Source: Apiosordaria backusii
Lineage: Eukaryota > Ascomycota > Sordariomycetes > Sordariales > Lasiosphaeriaceae
Direction of reading: 5' to 3'
Assembly (NCBI GenBank): GCA_030549205.1
Contig: JAUKTV010000002.1
Coordinates: 2,790,001 to 2,854,000, forward strand
Length of the DNA: 64,000 nt
The translations under genes were made by a program, and so were the position numbers. Positions 32,743 to 42,424 of this stretch are shown here, in pieces. Position 1 is the stretch's first letter, and each line of letters starts with the position of its first letter. Below the pieces are notes generated by a model, which searched no databases, was not told the origin of the DNA, and saw only the letters and a program-made list of their open reading frames with translations.

Positions 32743-33184
32743 TTGAACACTACCTCAAATTCAAGTTCCCGTCGTTACCACAAGCCTCTACACTCGTTAG
32801 CCACACAGCAACGAATTCACTAAATGGGAGCTCAAGCCCTGGGTTAGCGCTGGTGCACAGAGCACTGGGGAAGGTGGCGCGCACAGCCTTACCGCTGCGG
32901 GTGTACTTGATAGCCGCCTCGCGCGCCCTCTCCCGGCGCAACGGAAGTCATGCTGCGTACATCCTGCCAAGTCGTCCCCTTACCTGCCGTCTGTAGGCAG
33001 ACTCTGGACAAAAGTTCCTCGTGCGATCCCACGGCTTGGTTAAACCGTCTTGCGGTGTCCAGGAAGGTGAGTGCCACGGCTGGGCGGCATCTGCGTGCCA
33101 ATCAGAACGCAGTTATTTCGTTTGTTTGGGAGGTGTACAAGTAGCGTATCATTGTTTGCTCTGGTCCTTTTGGGCCGAGGCTGA
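32743..33184. other. intergenic, no gene recognised
   Basis: Short open frames on both strands have no recognisable features. It leads into the NLR-type relic. Confidence 0.4.
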
Positions 33185-33470
33185 TGGGAGGAGGCAGAGA
33201 AGCTGTTTGTGCAGTTGATGGAGACGAGCAAGACCAAGCTTGGAGGCGGTCACCCTTCTTCGCTGACGACGAGAGGAGGCCGAGAAGCTGGAGGTGTAGG
33301 TGATGGAGACTTTTGAGACCAAGCTCGGGGCCAGTCACCTAGATAGCTGACAGCCATACACCACCTCACTTTACCTGGAAAGGTCATGGTCGACGCGCAG
33401 ATGTTTTAGCAGTGATGCAGGACTGTGTCCAGGCTCGCCAGCGCTTGGCGGAGGGCGGTGAGGTTATGAG
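33185..33470 (+). pseudogene. relic of the TPR tail of an NLR-type (NB-ARC/NACHT-TPR) gene
   Basis: Two related pieces read EEAEKLFVQLMETSKTKLG (from about 33190) and EEAEKLEV-stop-VMETFETKLG (from about 33271), then, after a frame change, FTWKGHGRRADVLAVMQDC and VQARQRLAEGGE (about 33373-33461). This is the signature of kinesin-light-chain-like TPR repeats closing fungal NLR-like proteins (pattern EAExLxVxVMETxKTKLGxxHP, then LAFTWKxxGRxxDAL). In-frame TAG and TGA codons, a frame change and absence of any upstream NB domain show it is dead. The whole upstream part of the gene is missing. Confidence 0.68.
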
Positions 33471-33699
33471 GCGTTGACCGTCCAATAAGAGCAACTGAAA
33501 CTCTTCAGCTTGCCGCTGTCAGCGATGTGCATTGCCCCAGCGCCCAACAAATACAGCCATCCTTGGCATGATGTGAGAGAGCCTGACTGGAGAGTTCCTT
33601 GGTGCTCTTCAATATTTATTCATCGTATTGACAATCTCGAAAACGTCAACTCCGTCTTCCAGCATCGTCAATGGCAAATGTCTCTTCATCTCAGACGCA

Positions 33700-35982
33700 A
33701 TGACTTCTTATCGCAGTGACGAGTTTGCATACGACCCGATCGACCTCGACGGCCCAGCATTCCGACTCCTTCGCATTGTCAAAGGCCGTGATCCCTCGAT
33801 CCCTTGCAAATTGTTCCAAGCAAAGGTACGACAGCGTGAGGTCGCGATATCATACGAAGCAATCTCCTACGTATGGGGCTCCCCGGAACGCGAACGTGAC
33901 GTCTTCATCAATGGTTTCCTGTTTGGCGTTACTAAAAGCCTCTACGAAGCTCTTTGGTATCTGCAGCTTGAGGATGAAGATCGTGTCATCTGGGTCGACG
34001 CGATCTGCATCGACCAGAAGAACGAGGTCGAGCGAGGACACCAAGTCCGACACATGGGCGATGTGTACAAGGAGGCGGTTCGTGTCATTTACTGGCTTGG
34101 CCCTCCAACGCATTTGACAAACTTGTGTCTGGGAAGACTGCAGCTGCTCCACGAGGAGACAAGGCGTGTTGCAACGAGGACTTGGACGAGGGAGCAGTGG
34201 AGGACTACGTGGGAGAATCTGGAGGCAAGTAGCCAGCAGAACTGGGGTTTCGAACGCGAAGGGTTGTGTGAGCTTCTTGGACGCTCGTGGTTCAGACGAG
34301 TTTGGATTCTGCAAGAGGTCGCCAACTCGCAAGCTGCACTTGTTTGCTCCGGCCACGAGTCAGTCTCGGCGAAGGTATTTGGGCTCGCCCCGTTTCTCAT
34401 GGGGGTTACTCCAGAGCCGCATTGTCAAGGGATACTGGACATGATGCCGGGGCCATTTCGAGAAAGTTCTTGGTTTACTGGGAGCCGGGATCTCTACACA
34501 CTGCTGGGGAATTTTGGAGGAAGTGAGGCAACCGAAGAAAGAGACTTGGTGTACGCCCTGCTGGGTCTGTCTTCGGATGCTGCCCATGTCATTCAGCCGG
34601 ACTACCAAACGAGCGAAGGAGGCGTTATTAGAACCGTCTTTGCTGCCCTGTTTCACGTGCATCTCAACCACCACCTCGACACAATTCCAGCATCAATTCG
34701 AGAGCTTTGCACTCGTTTGACATTCTTCAACGAACTGGCCCTTGAGGCAGCAGCGAGCAACGAGGCCTTCGGTGATGCAGTGATGGCGTTCAACTTAACT
34801 CGTCGCCCCTGCTTGGCGATCAGTGAACGGACAGTGCGGGCAGCGGCAAGGAATAAACGGAAAGGGCCTCAGATTATCAATATCATACTGGACAACTGCG
34901 AGAAGACATCGCGGTCGCTAACCCCTGGACATGGTTCTGCGTTGATTGAAGGGGCAGCCGAGAACGCTGTTAGTGGGGACCAAGTACTCAGACTTTTCTT
35001 CTCGAGGACCAGCCACCGCCCACCTGTTACAGAGAATGCGCTCGTTTTGGCCGCGAGAAATGAATTGAATGGTGACAAGATTCTGGGGCTCCTCTTTCAT
35101 GAGTGTACGATCACGCGTGTTCCTAGCAGGGCAATTGCAGCAGCATTTGGAAATGGTAAATGCGGCTATGAGATCGTGCTTAAGTTCTGGAATCTGCAGC
35201 GAGAAGAGTCGTGTTACATTATCGAAGGTGTTTTTCGAGCTGCGGCGTCGATTGGAGCAGATGTGAGGGACAACACAAGTCCGTTATTTGTTGACGTTCA
35301 ACGAAACCTGGGCCACATGATTACCATCTTTCTTGGAGCTGGAGCGGACCCCAGCATTCAAAACAAGAAGCATGGACCGGGCTGTAATACTCGGCTACGC
35401 TATGTAAAACCGGCCGGTCACAATGGTTTGGCGGACCTGCTAGTACGAAGTGGTGCAGATTTGGAGTTGCCCAACAACGAGAATCAAGCCCCTCTCATTC
35501 TCGCCGCTTGGTTAGGCCGGGTGGCCATAGTCCAGCCGTATACACCTCTCCTATGGCCTGTCACAGGTGGTCTAGCTGAGGCTGCCAAAAGGTTGATCCA
35601 GGCCGGCGCTAATATAGAGGCGGAATCATTAACTCATAAAAGTATGGCACTACACTTGGCAGCTCGACACAACCGCCCAGTTGCCTTTGAAGTGCTCCTT
35701 GAGAATGGCTCAGATATCAACACGGAAGACAGAGATGTTTTTACATTCCTTGAGCGGGCCATAAGCCGGGGGCATCCAGACAAGGTTCAACTACTGCTTA
35801 TCCACAGTGTTAAAATGAATACCGTCAAGACAAAACCATCCCTGGGCTCTCTCAGGAGATGGGTAAATAAAATACAGTTGCAAACTGCAAAGGGGTGGAA
35901 GTTATGTACGCGGACAGCTGTTGAGAAGGGGCAAGACGGGGTGGCCGTTCAGGAAGTGAGTACGAGGCCTCGAGAACCATAA
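33700..35982 (+). CDS. HET-domain protein with helical repeats and C-terminal ankyrin repeats
   Basis: A single-exon frame of 760 residues. I chose ATG 33700 (MTSYRSDEFAYDP) because the frame upstream has only a TTG. HET motifs are in order: AISYEAISYVWGSP (about 48-61), IWVDAICIDQKNEVERGHQV (about 96-115) and RSWFRRVWILQEVA (about 194-207), followed by ERDLVYALLGLS (about 281). Residues about 340-525 hold five or six degenerate repeats of about 35 residues (ISERTVRAAARNKRKG, VTENALVLAARNELNGDKIL), matching the fungal ITEEVVKAAAGN-type repeat. Ankyrin-like repeats follow (FLGAGADPSIQNKK, LLVRSGADLELPNNENQAP, LIQAGANIEAESLTHKSMA, LLENGSDINTED). HET proteins trigger incompatibility cell death in filamentous ascomycetes; the repeats probably recognise or scaffold. 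No NACHT domain is present. Confidence 0.88.
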   Translation: MTSYRSDEFAYDPIDLDGPAFRLLRIVKGRDPSIPCKLFQAKVRQREVAISYEAISYVWGSPERERDVFINGFLFGVTKSLYEALWYLQLEDEDRVIWVDAICIDQKNEVERGHQVRHMGDVYKEAVRVIYWLGPPTHLTNLCLGRLQLLHEETRRVATRTWTREQWRTTWENLEASSQQNWGFEREGLCELLGRSWFRRVWILQEVANSQAALVCSGHESVSAKVFGLAPFLMGVTPEPHCQGILDMMPGPFRESSWFTGSRDLYTLLGNFGGSEATEERDLVYALLGLSSDAAHVIQPDYQTSEGGVIRTVFAALFHVHLNHHLDTIPASIRELCTRLTFFNELALEAAASNEAFGDAVMAFNLTRRPCLAISERTVRAAARNKRKGPQIINIILDNCEKTSRSLTPGHGSALIEGAAENAVSGDQVLRLFFSRTSHRPPVTENALVLAARNELNGDKILGLLFHECTITRVPSRAIAAAFGNGKCGYEIVLKFWNLQREESCYIIEGVFRAAASIGADVRDNTSPLFVDVQRNLGHMITIFLGAGADPSIQNKKHGPGCNTRLRYVKPAGHNGLADLLVRSGADLELPNNENQAPLILAAWLGRVAIVQPYTPLLWPVTGGLAEAAKRLIQAGANIEAESLTHKSMALHLAARHNRPVAFEVLLENGSDINTEDRDVFTFLERAISRGHPDKVQLLLIHSVKMNTVKTKPSLGSLRRWVNKIQLQTAKGWKLCTRTAVEKGQDGVAVQEVSTRPREP

Positions 35983-36123
35983 CCCAAGATGTATAGGCCC
36001 AAACTACATATAAACCGAAGCATGGTCTTAGTGCTGAACGTAAAATTTAGAATTGGGGTTCTGTGACATCATAGGCAAGACTCCTCCATCAATCCACATG
36101 TCTTTTATATTCTGTTGGGATAT

Positions 36124-36172
36124 CAGCCTGGTAATCTGCGACGAATCTGGGCACACAAAATTTCCTTTTTCG
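36124..36172 (+). repeat. inverted dispersed repeat, left arm (partner 39083-39132)
   Basis: GACGAATCTGGGCACACAAA at about 36141 is repeated in reverse complement at about 39093-39112, with weaker similarity either side and a run of CTGAGC-rich sequence beyond both arms. The two arms face each other around the SRPK-like kinase. Confidence 0.6.
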
Positions 36173-36329
36173 TTCGTAGTCCTGAGCTGAGGTGAGCATT
36201 CCCTGATTCTTCCCTGAGCTGGGGTGATCCCATACTCCGCCGCTGCACAGCCTCAGAAGCCCGTTTTCAGTCCCTTTAGCTAAAGTGTCCTTTCGATCTC
36301 CCCTGCGGTGTCCACGCTTCTGGCATATA

Positions 36330-36560
36330 CTAGTACATTTTGTGGGATAATACATAGCATCCTAATCTAATTCCTGGGATAGTACGTAATATCCTGGTAC
36401 CAAAACTGGGATGGTATTTAATGTGCTAATATATTAGATAGGTCTGGTACATAATATACAAGGTACCTAGAATATACCAGTACATAGTGTAGGTACTGGC
36501 CTAGAGTATACTGGTACATAACATACCAGCTTAGAATATAGCAGTGCATAATATCCTACC
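36330..36560. repeat. A+T-rich degenerate tandem repeat, units of about 30-40 bp
   Basis: Variants of CCTAGAATATACCAGTACAT recur, for example near 36468, 36501 and 36529, together with GGTACATAATAT and GGGATAGTAC boxes from 36341 onwards. The units are too diverged for an exact copy number. No coding frame. Confidence 0.6.
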
Positions 36561-37138
36561 TTAGAAAATCGTTGTTCCGACATCGGGGACGTTGAGAAGC
36601 CTCATGACTGCCGTCCTGGATGGTGGCGGACGTAAGCAGTGAGACAAATGCGTGGAGTAATTGCACAGGGAAGTCGCTGCGAGCGTGTTGCAACTAAAGT
36701 GAGGGGTTTTTGGCATGTGGGTGGACAGTGTCAGCAATATTGCGCAGAGCGATGAAGTTGATTCCACACTTTGAGCAAGGTTACACCTCCATGGTTATTT
36801 GAGAATATGCTAGTGCTAGTGATTTTATACTAAAAGGAACGGATTCGAGTGACCATAAACACTAGCAGAGAAAATTCATTACTTTGGTCAGTTCGCTCAT
36901 AAAGCCTTTCATTAGGTGACACGCAGAAATGAATATAAGATCCCCTCCAAACTAATATGCTATCTCAGCACCCCAGAGTCTCGAAACAACAGGTCGTATA
37001 CTCTCATTCATCATCCGATGAAAATTCCCAGCCCGTCCGATTCCTTATAGCAGCCGGAATTCCCCTGGATCTCCTCCGTGGCCTCTTAGACTTGTCACTA
37101 GCACCCCAAAAAATGTTGCAGAGAAGTTCTCACCAGAC

Positions 37139-37306
37139 ATGGTGCCGCATATTGAGAGAATTCTGGAGGGAATGGACGTGCTTGGGAATATCTGCCGGGA
37201 GTATCCGGATGTGTTTCCGATGTTGAAGAGGGTACTAAGGCTGGAGCATTTTGCGAGGGAGGTTGTTGATTTGACAGAGGCGTTCAAACAACAGGATTCG
37301 AACTGA
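37139..37306 (+). pseudogene. C-terminal fragment of a hypothetical fungal protein
   Basis: From ATG 37139 the frame reads MVPHIERILEGMDVLGNICR, then EYPDVFPMLKRVLRLEHFAR and EVVDLTEAFKQQDSN before TGA. The same frame is open upstream to about 37020 (TSTPKNVAEKFSPD). Composition and helix spacing look like real protein, but there is no N-terminal part, so it is either a short gene or a remnant. Family not recognised. Confidence 0.4.
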
Positions 37307-37490
37307 TCAATTTGAGTCAATTTTTGGTACTGCTTGGATACTAATGGACTTGCTTGGTCAATCCTGTCGAGGCTTTAGAGGATGTTATCCTTCTTGCTCG
37401 AGGGTTACTTATTACAGCACAGAGTGTACCGCCACATGCCCAGTACCGGCTTTGTCGTTGCCGCAGCATTTCTGTGCAGGTGCGTCATTT

Positions 37491-38879
37491 TCAAGCCTTC
37501 CGACCCTCTGCGTACGCTGGCAAGGCCCATTGCTTCATCCAAGCCGTCTCTAATACGTCATCAGCGCTCGGCCGCTCGCCAGGTCTCCAAGCGAGCATCC
37601 AGCGTAACAGCTCCAACAACACAGCCTTCTCGTCGTCCTTGACCATGTCGGTGCCGCAAGACGGCCTCAGCCCGTTTACCCATTCGTCAAACCGCCTATC
37701 CCACGACCATATGTCCCGCTCGTTGCTGAGCGGCTTGCCCGTCTCGTCGAACCATTTGGCCCGCAGCTCCCACTTATCCCACCACTCGGATGGTAGACGG
37801 CCTTGCAGGTGAACCTGCTGCGCTGTGATTTCGTCCTGAGGCGTGATGATCCCGTCAACGAGGGACCTGTGGCCAAGGAGCTCGAAGATGGAGCAGCCGA
37901 GGCTCCATATATCCGAAGCGAACGAAAGCGGTGCGGTTGGCTCGAAGAAGGCCTCGGGCGGTCGCAGTACAAGAGGTGTGTAGGACTGGAAGCGGGACTT
38001 GTCGGAAGGGCGAAACGCCACGCCAAAGTCGGTCAACAAAAGTTTTGCTTCGCCTAGAGTGAGTTCGTCGCTTGGTATGCCAAGCCACAAGGGCTTGACC
38101 ACGTATGGAGGAACCCCGGGTGCCGAAGAGGTGGGTTTACCGTCGCTTCGGACGACAGGCTCGAGTTCGGGGGCTCCAAACTTGGCGTACAGCTGCTCAA
38201 CGGAAAGATTATTGAGAGAGCATGGTAGCTGAAGCATGCAGTTGCCGAGATGAAGGTCGCCATGGGCATAGCCCTGCGAATGGACAAGGGAAACGGCCAT
38301 GGCAAGCTGAGCGGCCAGAGACCGAGCAACGTCAAGCTGGAATAACCTCCAGTCGGATGCCTCTTTTGCATCCCGAAGACTGCACCTTGCTGGAACCGTC
38401 ACCAAGCAAGGGTGAATGCCATTCGGGCCGTCGATGGTAAAGCGATCAAGGGCCAGAGGTAATGTGGATGCTGTTTCTGAGCTCGGAGCAGTGATTCCCG
38501 TAGAAATTTGGGAGAGTATGTCTGCCTCGCGTTTGTCTGCATCTGCGGCGCCCACTTTGATGGCGACATAGGTGGACGTCTGCTCGTCAAGAGCAAGCCA
38601 GGTGGTAGAGTATGTGCCATGACCAAGCTTGTGGATGATGCGGTATCGCGTGTGAAGACGGTCGTCGATTTGGACCGGGTGGTAACCGCCGGGTCGGTAG
38701 TCCTCTAGGGCTTCAACGTCTTCGACGTATTGGTATTCGAAGGCTGAGGTCGGCATGGCTGAAGAGGGCACGTTGGAGAAGACGCGAGACAGTCGCTTCG
38801 AGAATGGAGAAGCTGGAAGATAACACGGTCGTCGCCAGGACACGTGGCGGGATACGGTTCGTAGAATCCAGCCGCTCAT
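37491..38879 (-). CDS. SRPK-like protein kinase
   Basis: A 462-residue intronless kinase. Residues 1-40 are basic and Ser-rich; an alternative start is Met42, after which FEYQYVEDVEALEDYRPGGY gives the SRPK-type lead-in seen before the kinase core. Core landmarks: glycine loop LGHGTYSTTW (85-94), lysine in YVAIKVG (105-110), catalytic loop YAHGDLHLGN (204-213), TDFGVAF (283-289), RPPEAFF (activation segment end) and SDIWSLGCSIFELLG. SRPKs phosphorylate Arg/Ser splicing factors, but here the catalytic loop reads HGDLHLGN instead of the usual HTDLKPEN type, placing it in the expanded SRPK-like group of filamentous fungi with unknown substrates. The long insert after the catalytic loop is typical. 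Well supported as a kinase. Confidence 0.87.
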   Translation of the reverse strand: MSGWILRTVSRHVSWRRPCYLPASPFSKRLSRVFSNVPSSAMPTSAFEYQYVEDVEALEDYRPGGYHPVQIDDRLHTRYRIIHKLGHGTYSTTWLALDEQTSTYVAIKVGAADADKREADILSQISTGITAPSSETASTLPLALDRFTIDGPNGIHPCLVTVPARCSLRDAKEASDWRLFQLDVARSLAAQLAMAVSLVHSQGYAHGDLHLGNCMLQLPCSLNNLSVEQLYAKFGAPELEPVVRSDGKPTSSAPGVPPYVVKPLWLGIPSDELTLGEAKLLLTDFGVAFRPSDKSRFQSYTPLVLRPPEAFFEPTAPLSFASDIWSLGCSIFELLGHRSLVDGIITPQDEITAQQVHLQGRLPSEWWDKWELRAKWFDETGKPLSNERDIWSWDRRFDEWVNGLRPSCGTDMVKDDEKAVLLELLRWMLAWRPGERPSADDVLETAWMKQWALPAYAEGRKA

Positions 38880-39082
38880 GGGTAACGGTGAGAAAGTACA
38901 GGAAAAGGCGGCTCATGTTGAATTGAGTGCAGAGAAGAGTAGGATGGGGAGATGTGATTGTCAGCGTCCAAGGCGTAATAGAATGTCGTCGGTGAGTAAG
39001 GTGAGCCAGCCTGAGCAAATCCTGAGCAGAGACTGAGCCGAGCCCGAGCCAGGGTGAGCAACGTCACGTGTGCGAGGTTCGA

Positions 39083-39132
39083 GAAAGAAAATTTTGTGTG
39101 CCCAGATTCGTCACACATAACAGGTATGTGAT
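39083..39132 (-). repeat. inverted dispersed repeat, right arm (partner 36124-36172)
   Basis: Reverse-complement partner of 36124-36172, placed in the promoter of the SRPK-like gene. The flank inward (39005-39060) is rich in TGAGC repeats, as is the inner flank of the left arm. Confidence 0.6.
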
Positions 39133-39179
39133 GGTCAAGTTGACTGTATATTGGTTGTTCAGTTGCCACTGACGCACTG

Positions 39180-39969
39180 TCACGCAATACATATCTTCTC
39201 CAGTCTCATATGTCGCAACTCAGCCTCCTCCATTTGCCAGTTACGCACCGCAATCCACAGCCACTTCGTAGCCTTCTCGTTCTTCGCAAGCTTCCGCGGT
39301 CTATACAGCGGCTTGACGGTTTCGTCTCTTGTCCCCAAAATAAGGACAGGCACCTCATTACCAGTCCATTTCCCCAACTGTCCCAAGTCCAAGTAAGACC
39401 TTGTATCCTGAGCAGGCTGTATGATAAACCCCCAAATACCCGGAAGCCAACTCACCTTAGTAATTTGTCGTCTTTGCCGCAGACGACAGACCGCCTGCCG
39501 ATGATAAGGTCACCGGAAATCTCGCTATACGCCACTGAGCCAGGAGCCCTTGCTCAGTTACCAGGCCCCTCGCGCAATCCTCATCGCCGACCGTGAAAAG
39601 GTCTCCTAAATCCAAGAAATAACTGTTTTTCCCCAGAAGATTGGGCCGTCTGTGAGCCCAGGAGAGCCCAGGCACTCCCTGCACCCTGGGAGCGGTGGAC
39701 ATGAGAAACGCGGTTAAAACCTGCATCAGAACGCCTCCGAGCGGTATCTCGTCACTAGCGACAGGGGCGTGGTCGACTCGCTCCTGAACAAGCCAACGTT
39801 CTGGATTCCGGAAAGCAAGACCGCGTACTGGGTGGGCCAACGGTTCAGCGGCCGTTCCGCCGCGTTGGGTGCTATTTAACTTTATAGCAGAAGCAGTACC
39901 GCGTCGTGGATGGATGATATCATGGCCCCCCACCCAAGGAGGGAAGCATGGTTGAAGTGCCTCGAGCAT
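39180..39969 (-). pseudogene. hypothetical fungal gene, two exons, in-frame stop at the first splice junction
   Basis: From ATG 39969 the frame reads MLEALQPCFPPWVGGHDIIH, with later FRNPERWLVQERVDHAPVAS, NLLGKNSYFLDLGDLF and GDEDCARGLVTEQGLLAQW, typical of real protein, and stops at TAA 39457-39459. One base later there is a good donor (GTGAGTTGG, 39455 downward), with an acceptor CATACAG leading to a second coding-like exon (PAQDTRSYLDLGQLGKWTGN, EVPVLILGTRDETVKPLYRP, KATKWLWIAVRNWQMEEAEL) ending at 39180. The second exon is in a different phase from the first, so the join needs an indel. I do not recognise a named family. Either a broken gene or a mis-sequenced one. Confidence 0.5.
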
Positions 39970-40356
39970 GACGAAAAGCCGAGTGAAGAGGTTTGGAGTT
40001 CGGGGGTTATTTCTCGGATTGAGCTCACTGCTGGATGAGCAGCGGAGCTGCTGAAATCCTCCAGTCTGAGTTTCCGAGGATAGCTCAGAAGGATGTCTAA
40101 TGTCGCAAAGTCAGTGACAAAGTTGGTGAAGTACCCGTTGTGGTGCTGATATATGTTGCGGCATGATAGATTGATATCATAAGAAATTGAATCTCAAAAT
40201 TCGAGTCCCATATGTACATGCATAGCCCTCAACTCAACTAAATCACAGACAAATCATAACAACATCTCCCACTCATGAAGATGTTGCCGAATATATATGG
40301 ATACTTACCGTCTTCAACTGACACCTAGGTCCCATTCAAAACCTCCTCAGCTTTCC
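39970..40356. other. intergenic, no feature seen
   Basis: Short A+T-rich flank between the hypothetical gene and the subtilase; nothing recognisable. Confidence 0.4.
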
Positions 40357-41729
40357 TCAAGGAAAAATAAACAAATCCCACCCATTATAAGCCAACAAAT
40401 TCACCGTCCCCGCCGGCACCCCCGTCAGCACATTCGCCGTAGCAATACTCTGCATATACGCGCACATATTCGCCGCCGTCTGGCTCGCATTCGGCAAACC
40501 AAACAGATACGATCCCAACCCCGTAATATGCGCAGCCGCAAAAGATGAGCCAGAAAGTGTGTTCTAATCACCACTATTCATCAGCAATCACTCACTCTCT
40601 GTCAATATCAAAAAGACCTCAGAACTCACCGTCCCCCCATTCACCCACGCCGTCACAATCCTCTCCCCAGGCGCAAAAATATCAATCGCCGGCCCATAAT
40701 TCGAATTACTCGCCCTCGCATCCCCCGCCGTCGAAGCAGCCACAGTGCACGCCTGCGGAGCAGAAGCAGGAGACGAGTTCTCAACCGTGTTGCTCGACCC
40801 AGCCGCGACAGAGACAAACACGTTCTGGCCAACCATAGCCGCAACGGCATTATTCATAGCGGTCGAAAAACTCCCACCGAGGGAGATATTTGCCGAAACA
40901 CCTTTCGGGCAGCCGCGGGTGGCTTTATCTTGGACGACCCAGTTCATGCCAGCAATGACACCGCTCGTGCTACCGGATCCAGAGGCATTGATCACCTTGA
41001 CAGCAATGATCTTTGTCTTCTTGGCCACGCCGTAAGTTTGCCCGCCGATGACGCCGGCGATGGCGGTGCCGTGGCCGTTGCCGTCGGTGTTGACCCCGTC
41101 GCCGGCTGTGTTGGTGCCCCAGAAGGCGTTGCCGGCGAATTGCTTAGGATTGGTAGTGTTAGCAGTGTGACAAGGCTTGGAAAGAAGGGAAACATAAACA
41201 TACCGGATGGGTGGTGAGAACCCCAGAATCAATCACATACGAGCACGTTCCAAACCCACTGCTGTTGTCGTACTTGTAGACTGTAGACCCCAAAGTGTGG
41301 CTGGAGATGCGAGCCAGGTTCCAGGGAGCGTTTGTCTGCTGGATTAGATACCGAGCGGAGAGCTGTGCTGCGGAGTCGATGGTGATTTCAGCGTCTTGCT
41401 CTACATACTCTACCTGTAAATCTTATGAGCTTTCTAACTGCTTAGCAAGATACGGAAAAACGGCTTACCTCTGGCAGACCCCTAATCTTCTCCAGCGAAG
41501 CCGCATCAAGAGTCCCAGCAAACCCCTTAAACCCCCTGGCCTTGTAGAGATGATCCGCCTTACGGCCCCCAAGAGCCTTGCTGATCGTTGTCTCGGCTAC
41601 ATCGTCTTTGAACTTGACAATATACTTCCCAGCGATGAGCTTAGCCGAAGGGTCGCGTGGTTGAATAAGTGGAGCAGGAGCAGCAAGCACTACCGGAAGG
41701 AGGGCTAACAGCGTAGCTGAGAAGAGCAT
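40357..41729 (-). CDS. secreted subtilase (S8, proteinase K type)
   Basis: Four exons, 41469-41729, 41204-41413, 40630-41142 and 40357-40563, encode 396 residues; introns of 55, 61 and 66 bases have GTAAGC, GTATGT and GTGAGT donors and keep phase. Residues 1-17 are a signal peptide (MLFSATLLALLPVVLAAPA). An I9-type inhibitory propeptide follows (GKYIVKFKDD, FKGFAGTLDAASLEKIRGLP). The catalytic triad is present: Asp149 in YVIDSGV, His181 in NGHGTAIAG and Ser335 in SGSSFAAAH. The serine motif has GSSFAAAH where proteinase K has GTSMATPH, a mild deviation. Fungal proteinase K-type enzymes are secreted for protein digestion. The gene is next to the nested transposon, about 590 bases upstream of its start, and shows no lesion. 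Confidence 0.9.
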
Positions 41730-42322
41730 TTTGGCAAGGTGGTAGTTCTGGCCGGGCAGTACAGAAATGGGGATGAGGTCAGAGCAAACCAGACAATTCC
41801 ATCCTCCACGATCATATTTATCAACAACCCACTTAATAGCATGGCGAGCTTTTACACCAAGGTGATCTGATAACAAACTGCAGACACCCCAACCGCCCAC
41901 CTTCCCGGTTCGAATGCAGACCCGCAGCCTGCAGGCGCCACAGGCAACGTCCTTCCTCGTTGAGCGCTCAGCCGCACTACTACTGTCCCTCCCTGTGGGG
42001 GAGGACGGGTGCTCCCGCAGTCTCACGCGGTACTCAGGGGTGGCCCGGGTGGGGGTAGTGGTGTACACTTCAACCCCTGAAATATTGTTAGCGTGAGACT
42101 TTAAGATCAGCCCCACCCTAAAAAAGCGATTGTATTTCAATAACCACTAATTTTAACCAGGAAAAAAGTGTACTATATAGTTAATTTTAACTATCCTTTT
42201 TATATTATCAAGTTAAGTATATTATTATAGTGTTCTTAAGGCAAAAGTTGTATATTGTTGAAAATTAGGATATGATCCCTGTCGTAGTTCCGCGCTAATA
42301 ATCTTTCAGGGTGTGAACTGTA
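41730..42322. other. subtilase upstream region, includes a hairpin element and an A+T-rich edge
   Basis: The promoter of the subtilase is followed by a G+C-rich patch (41980-42060) and an 80-bp hairpin at 42020-42099; from 42110 to 42300 base composition falls to very A+T-rich, marking the edge of the transposon-affected DNA. Confidence 0.5.
42020..42099. repeat. 80-bp imperfect palindrome
   Basis: Arms GTCTCACGC (42020-42028) and GCGTGAGAC (42091-42099) pair, and inside them CAGGGGT (42035-42041) pairs with ACCCCTG (42073-42079). The loop contains GGGGGTAGTGGTGTACAC, resembling the end sequence of the nearby TIR element. It may be a tiny MITE or a deletion product. Confidence 0.55.
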
Positions 42323-42424
42323 CAGTACCCCCCTGGTTTGTTTGTCTAGCGTGGTACACTCGGTGGATTTGAACAGGGGTTTCGGGCTACTGAGGACTCC
42401 CCAAAAAAACGGCTGCTAGGGTTG

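Larger units (their letters stand above)
35983..37138. other. intergenic with inverted-repeat arm and A+T-rich minisatellite-like block
   Basis: Contains the inverted repeat arm at 36124-36172 and the repeat block at 36330-36560. The remainder has no supported gene. Confidence 0.45.
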
